Shown here piece after piece: positions 1 to 7,441 of a stretch of 34,372 nt of DNA (position 1 is the first letter of the stretch; each line of letters opens with the position of its first letter). Below the pieces are notes generated by a model, which did not search any database, had not been told where the DNA came from, and saw nothing but the letters and a program-made list of their open reading frames with translations. The position numbers and the translations under genes were made by a program. Origin of the DNA: an uncultured Pirellulaceae bacterium (GTDB taxonomy: Bacteria > Planctomycetota > Planctomycetia > Pirellulales > Pirellulaceae); the NCBI GenBank assembly GCA_938010615.1, contig CALLUY010000068.1:1-34372 (forward strand), in the 5' to 3' direction.

Positions 1-80
1 GCGCTTCGGGCTTGTATTTTAAATTTTCCTGTCGCGCCCAATCGTTGTAGTAGCAAAGGCTTCTTTCCGGGAGAAAAACG

Positions 81-479
81 ATGCGATGCTACACGCGAGA
101 CGAACTCAAAAGCTTTGTTCTGGGTAATCTTTCTGAAGAAATCCTATGCCAGATCAGCGACCACCTAGATTCGTGCGACGTTTGCGAAGACACAATCGTC
201 GGGATGGATCAAACCAGCGACTCACTCGTGGAGTCGCTGAAGGCAGTTAAGCCAAAAGGCTCGGGTCACGTGTCGCCCTACGATCAGAATCCAGACTTTG
301 AACTTGCCGTTGCGGCCGCCCACCAACAGATGCATCGTCAGAACGCCAAACCCGGCCCAAGACCGATTTCAGTATTGGCCAGAACACACGCCAGCTGTCC
401 ATCAGTTTTTGATCGAACTGAACCAACCCAAGCAAGTCGCCCGCTTGCTGGGATTAATGGAAAGACGCGAAATCAATAA
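81..479 (+). pseudogene. Amputated N-terminal module of a planctomycete Ser/Thr kinase
   Basis: Only the head of a longer protein appears to be present. Residues 1-90 carry the cytosolic zinc-finger-like module that in planctomycetes typically precedes a Ser/Thr kinase domain. The visible signs are the opening MRCYTRDELKSFVLG and a zf-HC2/anti-sigma-like cluster HLDSCDVC (H-x3-C-x2-C), followed by an acidic linker. No kinase motif follows (no GxGxxG, no HRD, no DFG). After about residue 92 the sequence turns into Ser/Pro/Arg-rich text that looks out of frame, and it stops at residue 132. Translation could still start, because GGGAG at 69-73 lies 7 nt before the ATG. Inference: a deletion joined this 5' end to the 3' part of another gene (next entry), leaving a relic. 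It could still make a small zinc-finger protein. The kinase-head recognition is from family knowledge; loss of the catalytic domain is seen directly. Confidence 0.6.
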
Positions 480-861
480 TCGCGGTTTGACCAACCAGCA
501 AATTCGGTGGCAGATGAAACACGAGGGCATCACTTCGTTTGACTGGATGGTCGCATCAGTTTTGGCCAAAGATTATCAGTGGCTGAACGAGCCAAGCGTT
601 CAGGAGGAATACGACCTTTGGAAAGGAACGCCGCTTTCCTCGATTTCGGCCGATTTAGTCGATAGGTCTCTGTTCGAACGCGTGATCAGGTTGCTTGATC
701 AGGCCAAATGCTCCATTCCCGCTGTGGAAAGCTGCAAGGACGACAAACAGAAAGCGATGGTCGCGTCGGCGATCAAAACGCTTGAAAAACGCGCAAAAAC
801 GGCAAAGGGCGCCACGAAAAGAATCCTTCAACGGATCCTCGAAGAATATTCTCAGCAGTGA
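298..861 (+). CDS. Unrecognised ORF, possible 3' part of a broken gene
   Basis: I do not recognise this protein. It lies in a different frame from the kinase head and overlaps it. The first ~20 residues from the ATG at 298 read like out-of-frame sequence. From about residue 30 (HQFLIELNQPKQVARLLG) the composition becomes protein-like and stays so to the end. A plausible internal start is the ATG at 456 (MERREINNRG), but it has only a GGGA 4 nt upstream. The C-terminal 60 residues are highly basic and helical in character (KTLEKRAKTAKGATKRILQR), which would suit nucleic-acid or ribosome contact, though that is a guess. No signal peptide or membrane segment is seen. Two readings are possible: an independent small gene starting at 456, or the tail of a gene whose front was lost when it was joined to the kinase head near 355-385. 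Confidence 0.4.
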   Translation: MNLPLRPPTNRCIVRTPNPAQDRFQYWPEHTPAVHQFLIELNQPKQVARLLGLMERREINNRGLTNQQIRWQMKHEGITSFDWMVASVLAKDYQWLNEPSVQEEYDLWKGTPLSSISADLVDRSLFERVIRLLDQAKCSIPAVESCKDDKQKAMVASAIKTLEKRAKTAKGATKRILQRILEEYSQQ

Positions 862-916
862 CATTCCAGTTCCCGCGTCCAGTCGCAGAATTGACCTAAC
901 GAAGGAAAGGCGAAAT

Positions 917-940
917 GGCGATAAATTGCGGGTTATCGCC
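917..940 (+). terminator. Perfect hairpin, possible terminator before the str locus
   Basis: GGCGATAA (917-924) and TTATCGCC (933-940) form a perfect 8-bp stem with an 8-nt loop, followed by the T-rich TTACTTTGTCTA. It lies 56 bp after the upstream ORF and 13 bp before the -35 of the rpsL promoter candidate, where a terminator insulating the ribosomal genes would be expected. The T-run is weak. Confidence 0.45.
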
Positions 941-952
941 TTACTTTGTCTA

Positions 953-980
953 TTGACACTACCTTGTAATTCAATAGATT
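953..980 (+). promoter_or_regulatory. Sigma-70-type promoter candidate for rpsL-rpsG
   Basis: TTGACA (953-958) and TAGATT (975-980) are separated by 16 bp. The consensus -35 and the position upstream of rpsL make this the best promoter for the ribosomal protein operon. Transcription would start near 986-988, giving a leader of about 130 nt. Confidence 0.5.
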
Positions 981-1117
981 TAGCGATTCTCCATGGCACG
1001 CGGTAAGCGGTGTTGTGGGAAAGGTGCATAAAGTCACCTCATGCGGTCGTTACGTCCAATCACGGGCGTCTCAACCTCCCCTGACTTCATTTTTACTAGC
1101 AAGAAGACAGCTTAAAG
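981..1117 (+). other. Long 5' leader of the rpsL operon
   Basis: This is about 130 nt of untranslated RNA if the upstream promoter is right. It contains a 12-codon mini-ORF at 993-1031 (MARGKRCCGKGA) that would start within a few bases of the RNA 5' end, and a purine-rich stretch (AGCAAGAAGACAGCTTAAAG) just before the rpsL ATG. I see no known ribosomal-protein leader motif or riboswitch. Confidence 0.3.
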
Positions 1118-1486
<369 letters not shown>

Positions 1487-1543
1487 GCTTTTTCCTCGAC
1501 TGACTTCAAACAACAACTCATTCAATAAACACAACGCGATACC

Positions 1544-2014
1544 ATGGGAAGAATCACATCAAGCCGCTCACAGATGAAGCCGGATCCAAAGTTCGATTCA
1601 TTGCTGGCCAGCAAGTTCATCAACTGCCTCATGTGGGACGGTAAGAAAACCGTTGCTCAAAAGGTCTTCTACGATGCGTTGGACGAAATCAAAAAACGTA
1701 TTCCTGACCAAGAGCCAATCGAAGTCTTTAATACAGCTGTTGAGAACGTAAAGCCGTTCATCGAAGTTCGCTCAAAGCGTGTCGGTGGTGCTTCTTATCA
1801 GGTTCCAATGCAAGTTAACCGCAACCGCCAACAGTCGCTTGCGATTCGCTGGTTGCTGATGGCCATTCGCGAAAAGAAAGGCCGTCCGACACACCTTCGA
1901 CTGGCTGATGAGCTTGTCGCAGCGTACAACCGTGAAGGCGTCGCGATGACTCGCCGTGAGAACACTCACCGGATGGCAGAAGCGAACAAAGCATTCGCTC
2001 ACTTTGCTTGGTAA
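1544..2014 (+). CDS. rpsG: 30S ribosomal protein S7
   Basis: S7 nucleates assembly of the 30S head by binding the 3' domain of 16S rRNA and lies next to the E site. The 156-residue length is normal. Diagnostic segments are [16 protein letters not shown] near the N-terminus, [21 protein letters not shown] in the middle, and the C-terminal [13 protein letters not shown]. The start ATG gives [14 protein letters not shown], matching the basic head of the family. It follows rpsL with a 57-bp gap and no terminator between them, and a strong terminator follows at 2052. The usual fusA continuation of the str operon is therefore transcriptionally separated here. Confidence 0.99.
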   Translation: MGRITSSRSQMKPDPKFDSLLASKFINCLMWDGKKTVAQKVFYDALDEIKKRIPDQEPIEVFNTAVENVKPFIEVRSKRVGGASYQVPMQVNRNRQQSLAIRWLLMAIREKKGRPTHLRLADELVAAYNREGVAMTRRENTHRMAEANKAFAHFAW

Positions 2015-2051
2015 ACACACCCGCGTTTCCAGCATTGCGAACCAATCAAAG

Positions 2052-2082
2052 ACCGCCTTGTCTCTGACACGGCGGTTTTTTT
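2052..2082 (+). terminator. Rho-independent terminator after rpsG
   Basis: ACCGCCTTGTC (2052-2062) pairs with GACACGGCGGT (2066-2076) through an 11-bp stem with one mismatch and a TCT loop, followed by TTTTTTT (2076-2082). It ends the rpsL-rpsG transcript 37 bp after the rpsG stop. Confidence 0.9.
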
Positions 2083-2099
2083 ATGCGCCGACGCAGCAG

Positions 2100-2131
2100 T
2101 TGACACACAAATCTTACCGATTGCCTATACT
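2100..2131 (+). promoter_or_regulatory. Promoter candidate for the EF-G gene
   Basis: TTGACA (2100-2105) and TATACT (2126-2131) are both near consensus but 20 bp apart, longer than the ideal 17. It lies just downstream of the rpsG terminator, so the EF-G gene probably has its own transcript with a leader of about 125 nt. Confidence 0.4.
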
Positions 2132-2262
2132 GTGGCCAGCGCGTTGACACCCAACAACATTTTCAGCCTGCGTTCGAACAGAAGATTGCTAATGTTCGAA
2201 TTCGGGCTGGATCGTTTTAAAACTCGAACAGTCCCTCCACGGACATCGCAGTCCGTACGACC

Positions 2263-4344
2263 ATGGCCCGGAAACTTCAAAACCTTAGAAACATTGGCAT
2301 CATTGCGCACATCGACGCCGGCAAAACGACGGTCACCGAACGAATGCTATTTCTTTCCGGAGCCAAACATCGCGTCGGAAAAGTCGATAGCGGTAACACG
2401 ACGACCGACGATGATGCAGAAGAACAAAATCGTGGGATCACGATCTACTCAGCCTGTGTAACGTTTGACTGGAAAGACATTCACGTCAACTTGCTCGACA
2501 CGCCTGGCCACGTGGATTTCACCGCCGAAGTTGAACGCAGCCTACGAGTACTCGATGGCGCTGTCGTCGTATTCAGCGCGCGAGAGGGCGTCGAAGCGCA
2601 AAGCGAAACCGTTTGGCGTCAAGCGGATCGATACCAAGTGCCGCGATTCGCATTCATCAACAAGCTCGATCGCGAAGGGGCCGATTTCCGACGCGTGCTT
2701 GGCGAAATCAAAAATCGGCTTGGCGCGAATCCAGTCCCAATCCAAATGCCGGTCGGCCAAGGCCCCGCTCACGTCAACGATCCATTCCGCGGAACGATCG
2801 ACTTGATCAAAATGCGAATGTCGACGTTCACCGATGAAGGGAAAACGATTAAGGAGTCTCCAATCCCGGATGAGCTGCTCGACGATGCCGAATTGGCTCG
2901 CGAAGAAATGCTCGAAGCGATCTACGATGTCAGTGATGAGATCGCCGAACTCGCGATGGGTGGCGAAGAGATTCCCAACGAGCTAATTCGAAAAGCGCTC
3001 CGCGAAGGCACGCTTGCCCGCAAAATTCAGCCCGTGGTGTGCGGCTCTGCACTTCACGGAATCGGAGTCCAAGGCGTTTTGGACGCGGTGAAATACTATT
3101 TGCCAACTCCACTTGATCGCCCTCCGGTTGAAGGTACCAATCCACGCAAAGAGGAAAAGACTGAAGTCCGCAAGCCAGACGCAAAAGAACCATTTTCGGC
3201 CTTGGTATTCAAAATCCTGCCGGCGAAAACGGGAGACCTTTACTGGATTCGCATTTACTCCGGCGAGCTGACTGGCAATTCACGAGTTTACTGTCCCGGC
3301 AAAGACAAGAAGGAAAACGTCGCACAACTCTGGCAGCTTCACGCGACACGGAAAGAACGCGACGGACAGCTGGACAAAATCGGCCCCGGCGAAATCGTCG
3401 GTGTCATTGGGCCACGGTTTGCCGTGACTGGCGATACGCTCTGCGATCAGAAAGCGCCGATCTTGCTCGAGTCCATCGATTTCCCGGAAACCGTCATCGA
3501 AATGGCGATCGAACCGGACTCAACCGCTGAACGCGACAAGCTTGCCGACACCCTCGAATTACTCAAGCGACAGGATCCAACGTTCCGCGCGACCGAAAAC
3601 GAAGAAACAGGCCAAACGCTAATCGCAGGAATGGGCGAGCTCCATTTGGAAGTGATCAAGAATCGTTTGCTGCGCGATTTCAATCTGAAAGTGAAAGTCC
3701 ACAAGCCTCGGGTCTCCTATCGCGAATCGATTCGCACTGAGAAAACGGTCACTCGCGAATGCAATCGCCTGATCGAAGGCCAACAGATCTTTGGCAAAGT
3801 CACACTGAAGATGGAACCGGACGACAAAGTCGAAGCCGGAGTGAAAGTTCTAAACCGACTGCCTCCTGATTCCATGCCGCCTGAGTTTGTGCAAACGGTC
3901 AAAGACGAAATTCAGGCTCGCGGCCAAAGTGGCGGCTGCATCGGAAGTTTTCCGCTGGCCAAAATTCGAGTCACACTAGTTGGTGCTGAGGCGAATGAGC
4001 TTTCGACTCCGATGGCGTTTGCGATCGCAGCTGGCGAAGCGTTCGAGGAAGCACTCGAAGAATGCAATCCAATCTTGCTTGAACCGGTCATGAAAGTCAC
4101 GATCACAACGCCAGAAGAATACTACGGCGACTTCGTTGGTGACCTTGCGATGAGAAGAGCTCAAATCGTCAGCACGGACACGCACTTGGCGACGACCCAG
4201 ATCGTTTCTAACGCGCCGCTCGCCGAACTCCTCAGCTACTCCGGCGTCATGCGTTCCCTCAGTCAGGGCAGGGCAGGTTGCTCAATGGAACCTCTGGACT
4301 ATCAAGAAGCGCCTCCAGAGGTAAGCGACAAGTTCAGAATGTAG
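2263..4344 (+). CDS. fusA: Elongation factor G family GTPase, EF-G2-like (spdEFG2/mtEFG2 type)
   Basis: This is a translational GTPase of the EF-G family, 693 residues, cytoplasmic. GTPase motifs are intact: AHIDAGKTT (15-23), DTPGH (78-82), NKLD (132-135), and GSALHGIGVQ for G5. Domains II-V follow, with the domain IV loop region and the C-terminal EPVMKVTITTPEEYYG. Several stretches differ from the housekeeping EF-G: switch I reads EEQNRGITIYSA, followed by VTFDW, and G4 is NKLD not NKMD. With RVLDGAVVVF...GVEAQSETVWRQAD these resemble mitochondrial EF-G2 and bacterial spdEFG2, which recycle ribosomes with RRF rather than translocate. Assignment to that subtype is inference from remembered family sequences. 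It follows rpsG but is separated by a terminator and has its own promoter candidate. No tuf gene follows. The GNAT gene begins 13 bp downstream. Confidence 0.93.
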   Translation: MARKLQNLRNIGIIAHIDAGKTTVTERMLFLSGAKHRVGKVDSGNTTTDDDAEEQNRGITIYSACVTFDWKDIHVNLLDTPGHVDFTAEVERSLRVLDGAVVVFSAREGVEAQSETVWRQADRYQVPRFAFINKLDREGADFRRVLGEIKNRLGANPVPIQMPVGQGPAHVNDPFRGTIDLIKMRMSTFTDEGKTIKESPIPDELLDDAELAREEMLEAIYDVSDEIAELAMGGEEIPNELIRKALREGTLARKIQPVVCGSALHGIGVQGVLDAVKYYLPTPLDRPPVEGTNPRKEEKTEVRKPDAKEPFSALVFKILPAKTGDLYWIRIYSGELTGNSRVYCPGKDKKENVAQLWQLHATRKERDGQLDKIGPGEIVGVIGPRFAVTGDTLCDQKAPILLESIDFPETVIEMAIEPDSTAERDKLADTLELLKRQDPTFRATENEETGQTLIAGMGELHLEVIKNRLLRDFNLKVKVHKPRVSYRESIRTEKTVTRECNRLIEGQQIFGKVTLKMEPDDKVEAGVKVLNRLPPDSMPPEFVQTVKDEIQARGQSGGCIGSFPLAKIRVTLVGAEANELSTPMAFAIAAGEAFEEALEECNPILLEPVMKVTITTPEEYYGDFVGDLAMRRAQIVSTDTHLATTQIVSNAPLAELLSYSGVMRSLSQGRAGCSMEPLDYQEAPPEVSDKFRM

Positions 4345-4357
4345 GTCGCCGAGAGCA

Positions 4358-4717
4358 ATGTCTGATTACGAAATTGCATCCTATGATCGAAACGACTGCC
4401 TGCTCTGCCGCCGCAATGGAATCGTGCTCGGCCAAGTCAACGTTCGTGATCTTCGAGACGAATCGCTGGCAGGATACGTCATCTGGAGCTTGCTCGTGTT
4501 CCCAGAGCATCGCAACCAGGGAGTCGGAGAGGCGATGATTCAGTGCGTTCTCCGCACGTATCAGGATGCTCCTGTGTTCATCACGGCCGATCCGTTTTAC
4601 GACGCTGAGGGGATGGACAAGGAAAGACTGCTTGAATGGTATCGCCGGATTGGTTTTGAGGACTGGCAAGACAAATCGATTGCCGATGGCAAGTGGCTAC
4701 GAATCGAACCAAAGTAA
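4358..4717 (+). CDS. GNAT-family N-acetyltransferase
   Basis: This is a small cytosolic acetyltransferase that would move an acetyl group from acetyl-CoA to an amine; the substrate is unknown. At 119 residues it is a minimal GNAT fold. Motif A, the pyrophosphate-binding loop, is clear at about residues 44-60: the beta strand WSLLVFPE followed by HRNQGVGEAMIQ (the R/Q-x-x-G-x-G signature). The later LLEWYRRIGFEDW is the usual GNAT 'YxxxGF' element near the C-terminus. It begins 13 bp after the EF-G stop with no terminator between, so the two are probably co-transcribed. Acetylation of a ribosomal or translation component is only a guess from position. Its stop codon abuts a long hairpin at 4718. 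Confidence 0.85.
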   Translation: MSDYEIASYDRNDCLLCRRNGIVLGQVNVRDLRDESLAGYVIWSLLVFPEHRNQGVGEAMIQCVLRTYQDAPVFITADPFYDAEGMDKERLLEWYRRIGFEDWQDKSIADGKWLRIEPK

Positions 4718-4759
4718 AACGAGCCCATTGAAAAGCTTTCACTTTTCAACAGGCTCGTT
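4718..4759. terminator. Long composite hairpin, bidirectional terminator
   Basis: Outer arms AACGAGCC (4718-4725) and GGCTCGTT (4752-4759), and inner arms TTGAAAAG (4728-4735) and CTTTTCAA (4742-4749), are all perfect. They are separated by 2-nt CA/CA bulges and close on a 6-nt loop. It starts at the base after the acetyltransferase stop and lies 22 bp from the stop of the convergent RTX-FKBP gene. There is no T-run on the + side; on the - side TTTTACTTT follows. It likely serves both genes. Confidence 0.75.
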
Positions 4760-4781
4760 AACAATGATGGTCTGTTGTGCT

Positions 4782-6170
4782 CTAAGTTACGATGTCGAGC
4801 AAATCGATTTCGAACAGGAGCGTTGAACCGCCTGGGATACCGGAGCGACCGTTAGGGCCGTAGGCCAGATTTGACGGGATTGCCAACTCGATCGTTCCAC
4901 CAACCTGCATCAACTGAAGGCCTTCTGTCCAGCCAGCAATCACTTGGTTAAGTCCAAACGAAATTTCATCGTTCGCATCGAACTGCGTGCCATCGATAAA
5001 CGTTCCGCTGTAATTGACCTCAACTCTGTCAGTTGCAACAGGCGTTGCGCCGGTTCCGGAAATGATGTGACGGAATTGCAATCCGCTTGCCGTTTGCCGC
5101 CAGCCAGGATTGTTCAGATTCTGTGTAAGGAATCGAGTTTGCAAATTCCTGCGAATGACTTCTGTGTCGACCAAGCGGTCTTCCGTATCAGAAGTCACGG
5201 AGTCGGTCGGGTGAGCGACAACATAGTCGACGTCCGTATCAGTCCCGGTGACAACCGTATCAAAACCGAAGGTTGAGCCATTGGAAACTGCCGCTCCTGC
5301 GATAATGCTGTCAGCACCTACGCCACCACGAAGAGTATCGTTGCCGAGATTACCGATCAACCGATCGTTCCCCGCGTCGCCATCAATGGTGTCATGACCG
5401 TCTCCGCCAAGTACCACGTCGTCGCCTTCGCCACCAGAGATCTGATCACTGTCACCTTGACCCAAAATTCTGTCATTGCCAAGGTCGCCAGAAATGTTGT
5501 CATTGCCGTCGCCGCCATAAAGGAAGTCGCGGCCAGCTCCGCCAAACAACTGATCAATGCCATCGTGTCCAAAAACAAAGTCATTGTTGTGGCCACCGTA
5601 GATTATGTCGTTGCCCTCGTGTCCTGCAAGGAAATCGTTCCCGATTCCGCCATCAATCGTGTCATTGCCCGGGCCGCCGAAGAAACGGTCTTCTCCGGTT
5701 GTCGACGATCCTTCGAGGATTTGATCGTCACCCTTTCCACCAGCAACGTAATCATTGCCGTTTCCTGGATAGACCGTATCGTCGCCGTTCGCCGCGATTA
5801 CGACGTCGTTGCCGCCACCGCTGGTGATGACGTCGTTGCCAGCGAAGCCAACAACGCGAGCCGAAATGTCCGTGTTGTTTACAAACAAGTCGGCGCCAGA
5901 CGTGCCGCGATAGCTAATGCGATCGATTTGAGTCGCGTCGAATCGCTGTTCGGCGGCGTTGGCTTCAGTAACAACCAACTCATTCGTTTGAGCGTCAAGG
6001 GAGAAGCTCATGTCGTTTTGGAATTGAGCACCAGTGACATTGGAATCACCAGCAACGATCTGCAATGTGGAAGTAGCAGTGTCGAGAAAGAAAACTGAGT
6101 CTGCTGCCAGCAGTCGACGCTCTTCGAGCGTGCCGTAGGCGAGTTTCTTTCGGTTTTTTCTTGAGCGTGC
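4782..6170 (-). CDS. Secreted RTX-repeat protein with C-terminal FKBP prolyl isomerase
   Basis: This is a cell-surface or secreted protein of 462 residues. Order: a basic head with the planctomycete motif LEERRLLAAD (about 16-25); a beta-rich segment; roughly 13 RTX-type calcium-binding nonapeptides (GGxGxDxxx, e.g. GGPGNDTIDGGIGND) at about 110-285; a linker; and an FKBP domain at about 366-462. The FKBP pocket residues are all present: Y in VNYSG, FD in QFDAN, F in ISFGL, VI and W in QVIAGW, Y in LAYGPNG, and the aromatic F in LLFEIDL. It is therefore predicted to be an active peptidyl-prolyl isomerase. The reading frame extends upstream to 6341, but that part reads as noise. ATG at 6170 with AGGT upstream gives the expected MARSRKNRKKLAYGTLEERR head. 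It converges on the acetyltransferase gene and diverges from the DUF1559 gene. Calcium binding and surface location are inferred from families. Confidence 0.88.
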   Translation of the reverse strand, partial: ARSRKNRKKLAYGTLEERRLLAADSVFFLDTATSTLQIVAGDSNVTGAQFQNDMSFSLDAQTNELVVTEANAAEQRFDATQIDRISYRGTSGADLFVNNTDISARVVGFAGNDVITSGGGNDVVIAANGDDTVYPGNGNDYVAGGKGDDQILEGSSTTGEDRFFGGPGNDTIDGGIGNDFLAGHEGNDIIYGGHNNDFVFGHDGIDQLFGGAGRDFLYGGDGNDNISGDLGNDRILGQGDSDQISGGEGDDVVLGGDGHDTIDGDAGNDRLIGNLGNDTLRGGVGADSIIAGAAVSNGSTFGFDTVVTGTDTDVDYVVAHPTDSVTSDTEDRLVDTEVIRRNLQTRFLTQNLNNPGWRQTASGLQFRHIISGTGATPVATDRVEVNYSGTFIDGTQFDANDEISFGLNQVIAGWTEGLQLMQVGGTIELAIPSNLAYGPNGRSGIPGGSTLLFEIDLLDIVT

Positions 6171-6219
6171 CATAGTAGTAGTTACCTGAATCAAATTTGT
6201 TGCGTTATCCGCGTCCACC

Positions 6220-6247
6220 TCTATATCGGAAAGGTCATCCAAGCCAA
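6220..6247 (-). promoter_or_regulatory. Promoter candidate for the RTX-FKBP gene
   Basis: On the minus strand TTGGCT (6247-6242) and TATAGA (6225-6220) are separated by 16 bp and lie 50 bp upstream of the chosen ATG at 6170. That would start the RNA inside the upstream extension of the ORF, which supports the shorter protein. Confidence 0.35.
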
Positions 6248-6392
6248 TGCAGCATATTCGAAATAATTGACAAACTTTAACTCTTGGAATTCTGATAGCT
6301 GCAAGCAAGTAATGCCGGCAATTACCGTCTATAATGGACAATTCAAACCTTGCGGCGGATTAGGCGCGAGATACTCACGCACCTCAGTTTTG

Positions 6393-6429
6393 CTAGCAGT
6401 TGACTCACACACTAGCAGCTGACTCACAC
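6393..6429 (+). repeat. 18-bp direct repeat upstream of the DUF1559 gene
   Basis: Two copies, CTAGCAGTTGACTCACAC (6393-6410) and CTAGCAGCTGACTCACAC (6412-6429), differ at one base and are spaced 19 bp apart. The second ends 16 bp before the pseudopilin ATG. Position suggests an operator or activator site; it could also be a small slippage duplication. Confidence 0.6.
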
Positions 6430-6445
6430 CCCAAGACGATCACGC

Positions 6446-7429
6446 ATGCAGCCTTCCAAGAAAACGATCCGTCCGGCATTCACGCTCGTAGAGTTGCTGG
6501 TCGTGATCGCCATCATTGGAATCTTGATCGCGATGCTGTTACCTGCCGTTCAGATGGTTCGTGAAGCGGCACGACGGATTCAGTGTGCAAACAATGTCAA
6601 ACAGCAATCGTTGGCAATGTTGAATTATGAAAGTGCCCACCAGCACTTTCCGCCTGGCATAGCAACTGGAAGAGCGATGTGGTCAGCCTACATCTTGCCG
6701 TTCGTCGATCAGGGCGTTCTTTACAGTTCTATAAATCTCGATGGGCCTTGGCGTTCATCATTGGGTGCAAGCCAATCTAACGTGGAAGCACAGAACGTTT
6801 GGCTGGATTTCATGAGATGCCCATCTGCAAGCATTGCCGAACACCAGTTTGACAACGCGGCAGGCGTCGATCGCGTTCCCAGCTGTTATATTGCTTGCAG
6901 CAGCGGACTACTGGCGTATGAAGCGGGCGATTTTCCTTGGGCTGGAATGGATGCCATTGGCGGAATGGATGCCATTGGCGGAATTCGTGAATCCGATGGG
7001 ATTTTCTTCGCCAACAGTCGCACTTCCATGGCGATGATCACCGACGGAACGTCATCGACCGTTTTACTAGGCGAATCAGTCCCGGATCAGGATCTTGTGG
7101 GTATCGACCGCGCGGGCAACATACAGAAAGTCGACCACTGGTATATCGGTTCGGACGAACTCTCGGACATGGCATCCGTCGGATCACGCAACTCAAACGA
7201 AAATTCGGAGTGCCTCGGTTCGACCGCTTGTCCAATCAATTCGCTATGGCAAGGTGACGCCACGACGATCGACGAAAAAGAACTTTCATTCGGTAGCCGC
7301 CACACGCAAGGCGTCAACATGGGGTTTGCCGATGGCCACGTCCAGTTTGTCAACGAAAACGTCTCTGCGTCGATTTGGTCAGCGATTGGAACCCGCAACG
7401 GTGGCGAAGTCGTTTCCTACGTGGAATGA
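6446..7429 (+). CDS. DUF1559 pseudopilin-like surface protein
   Basis: This belongs to the large planctomycete DUF1559 family of type II/IV pilin-like proteins, 327 residues. A short basic leader (MQPSKKTIRP) is followed by [18 protein letters not shown], the class III prepilin signal and transmembrane helix. Cleavage would fall before F12, with the +5 glutamate present and Ala rather than Gly at -1. The family's C-terminal signature H-x9-DG is present as HTQGVNMGFADGHVQF. It is expected to be processed by a prepilin peptidase and displayed at the envelope; its biochemical role is unknown. An in-frame 18-bp duplication gives GMDAIG twice in the middle. The ribosome binding site is weak. It diverges from the RTX-FKBP gene and converges on the membrane-protein gene 12 bp away. 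Confidence 0.93.
   Translation: MQPSKKTIRPAFTLVELLVVIAIIGILIAMLLPAVQMVREAARRIQCANNVKQQSLAMLNYESAHQHFPPGIATGRAMWSAYILPFVDQGVLYSSINLDGPWRSSLGASQSNVEAQNVWLDFMRCPSASIAEHQFDNAAGVDRVPSCYIACSSGLLAYEAGDFPWAGMDAIGGMDAIGGIRESDGIFFANSRTSMAMITDGTSSTVLLGESVPDQDLVGIDRAGNIQKVDHWYIGSDELSDMASVGSRNSNENSECLGSTACPINSLWQGDATTIDEKELSFGSRHTQGVNMGFADGHVQFVNENVSASIWSAIGTRNGGEVVSYVE
6944..6979 (+). repeat. In-frame 18-bp tandem duplication in the DUF1559 gene
   Basis: GGAATGGATGCCATTGGC occurs twice head to tail at 6944-6961 and 6962-6979 without a mismatch, encoding GMDAIG-GMDAIG. The perfect identity indicates a recent slippage event that keeps the frame. Confidence 0.9.
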
Positions 7430-7441
7430 ATTGGACACTGT

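Noticed and set aside
5394..6098. 234-codon ORF antisense to the RTX-FKBP gene
   Set aside because: It is open only because the RTX coding repeats have a periodic composition; its product is a low-complexity Val/Ala/Ile sequence with no domain.
6171..6341. 57 extra N-terminal codons of the RTX-FKBP protein
   Set aside because: They do not resemble a signal, they contain the promoter candidate, and ATG 6170 gives the normal LExR-type head.
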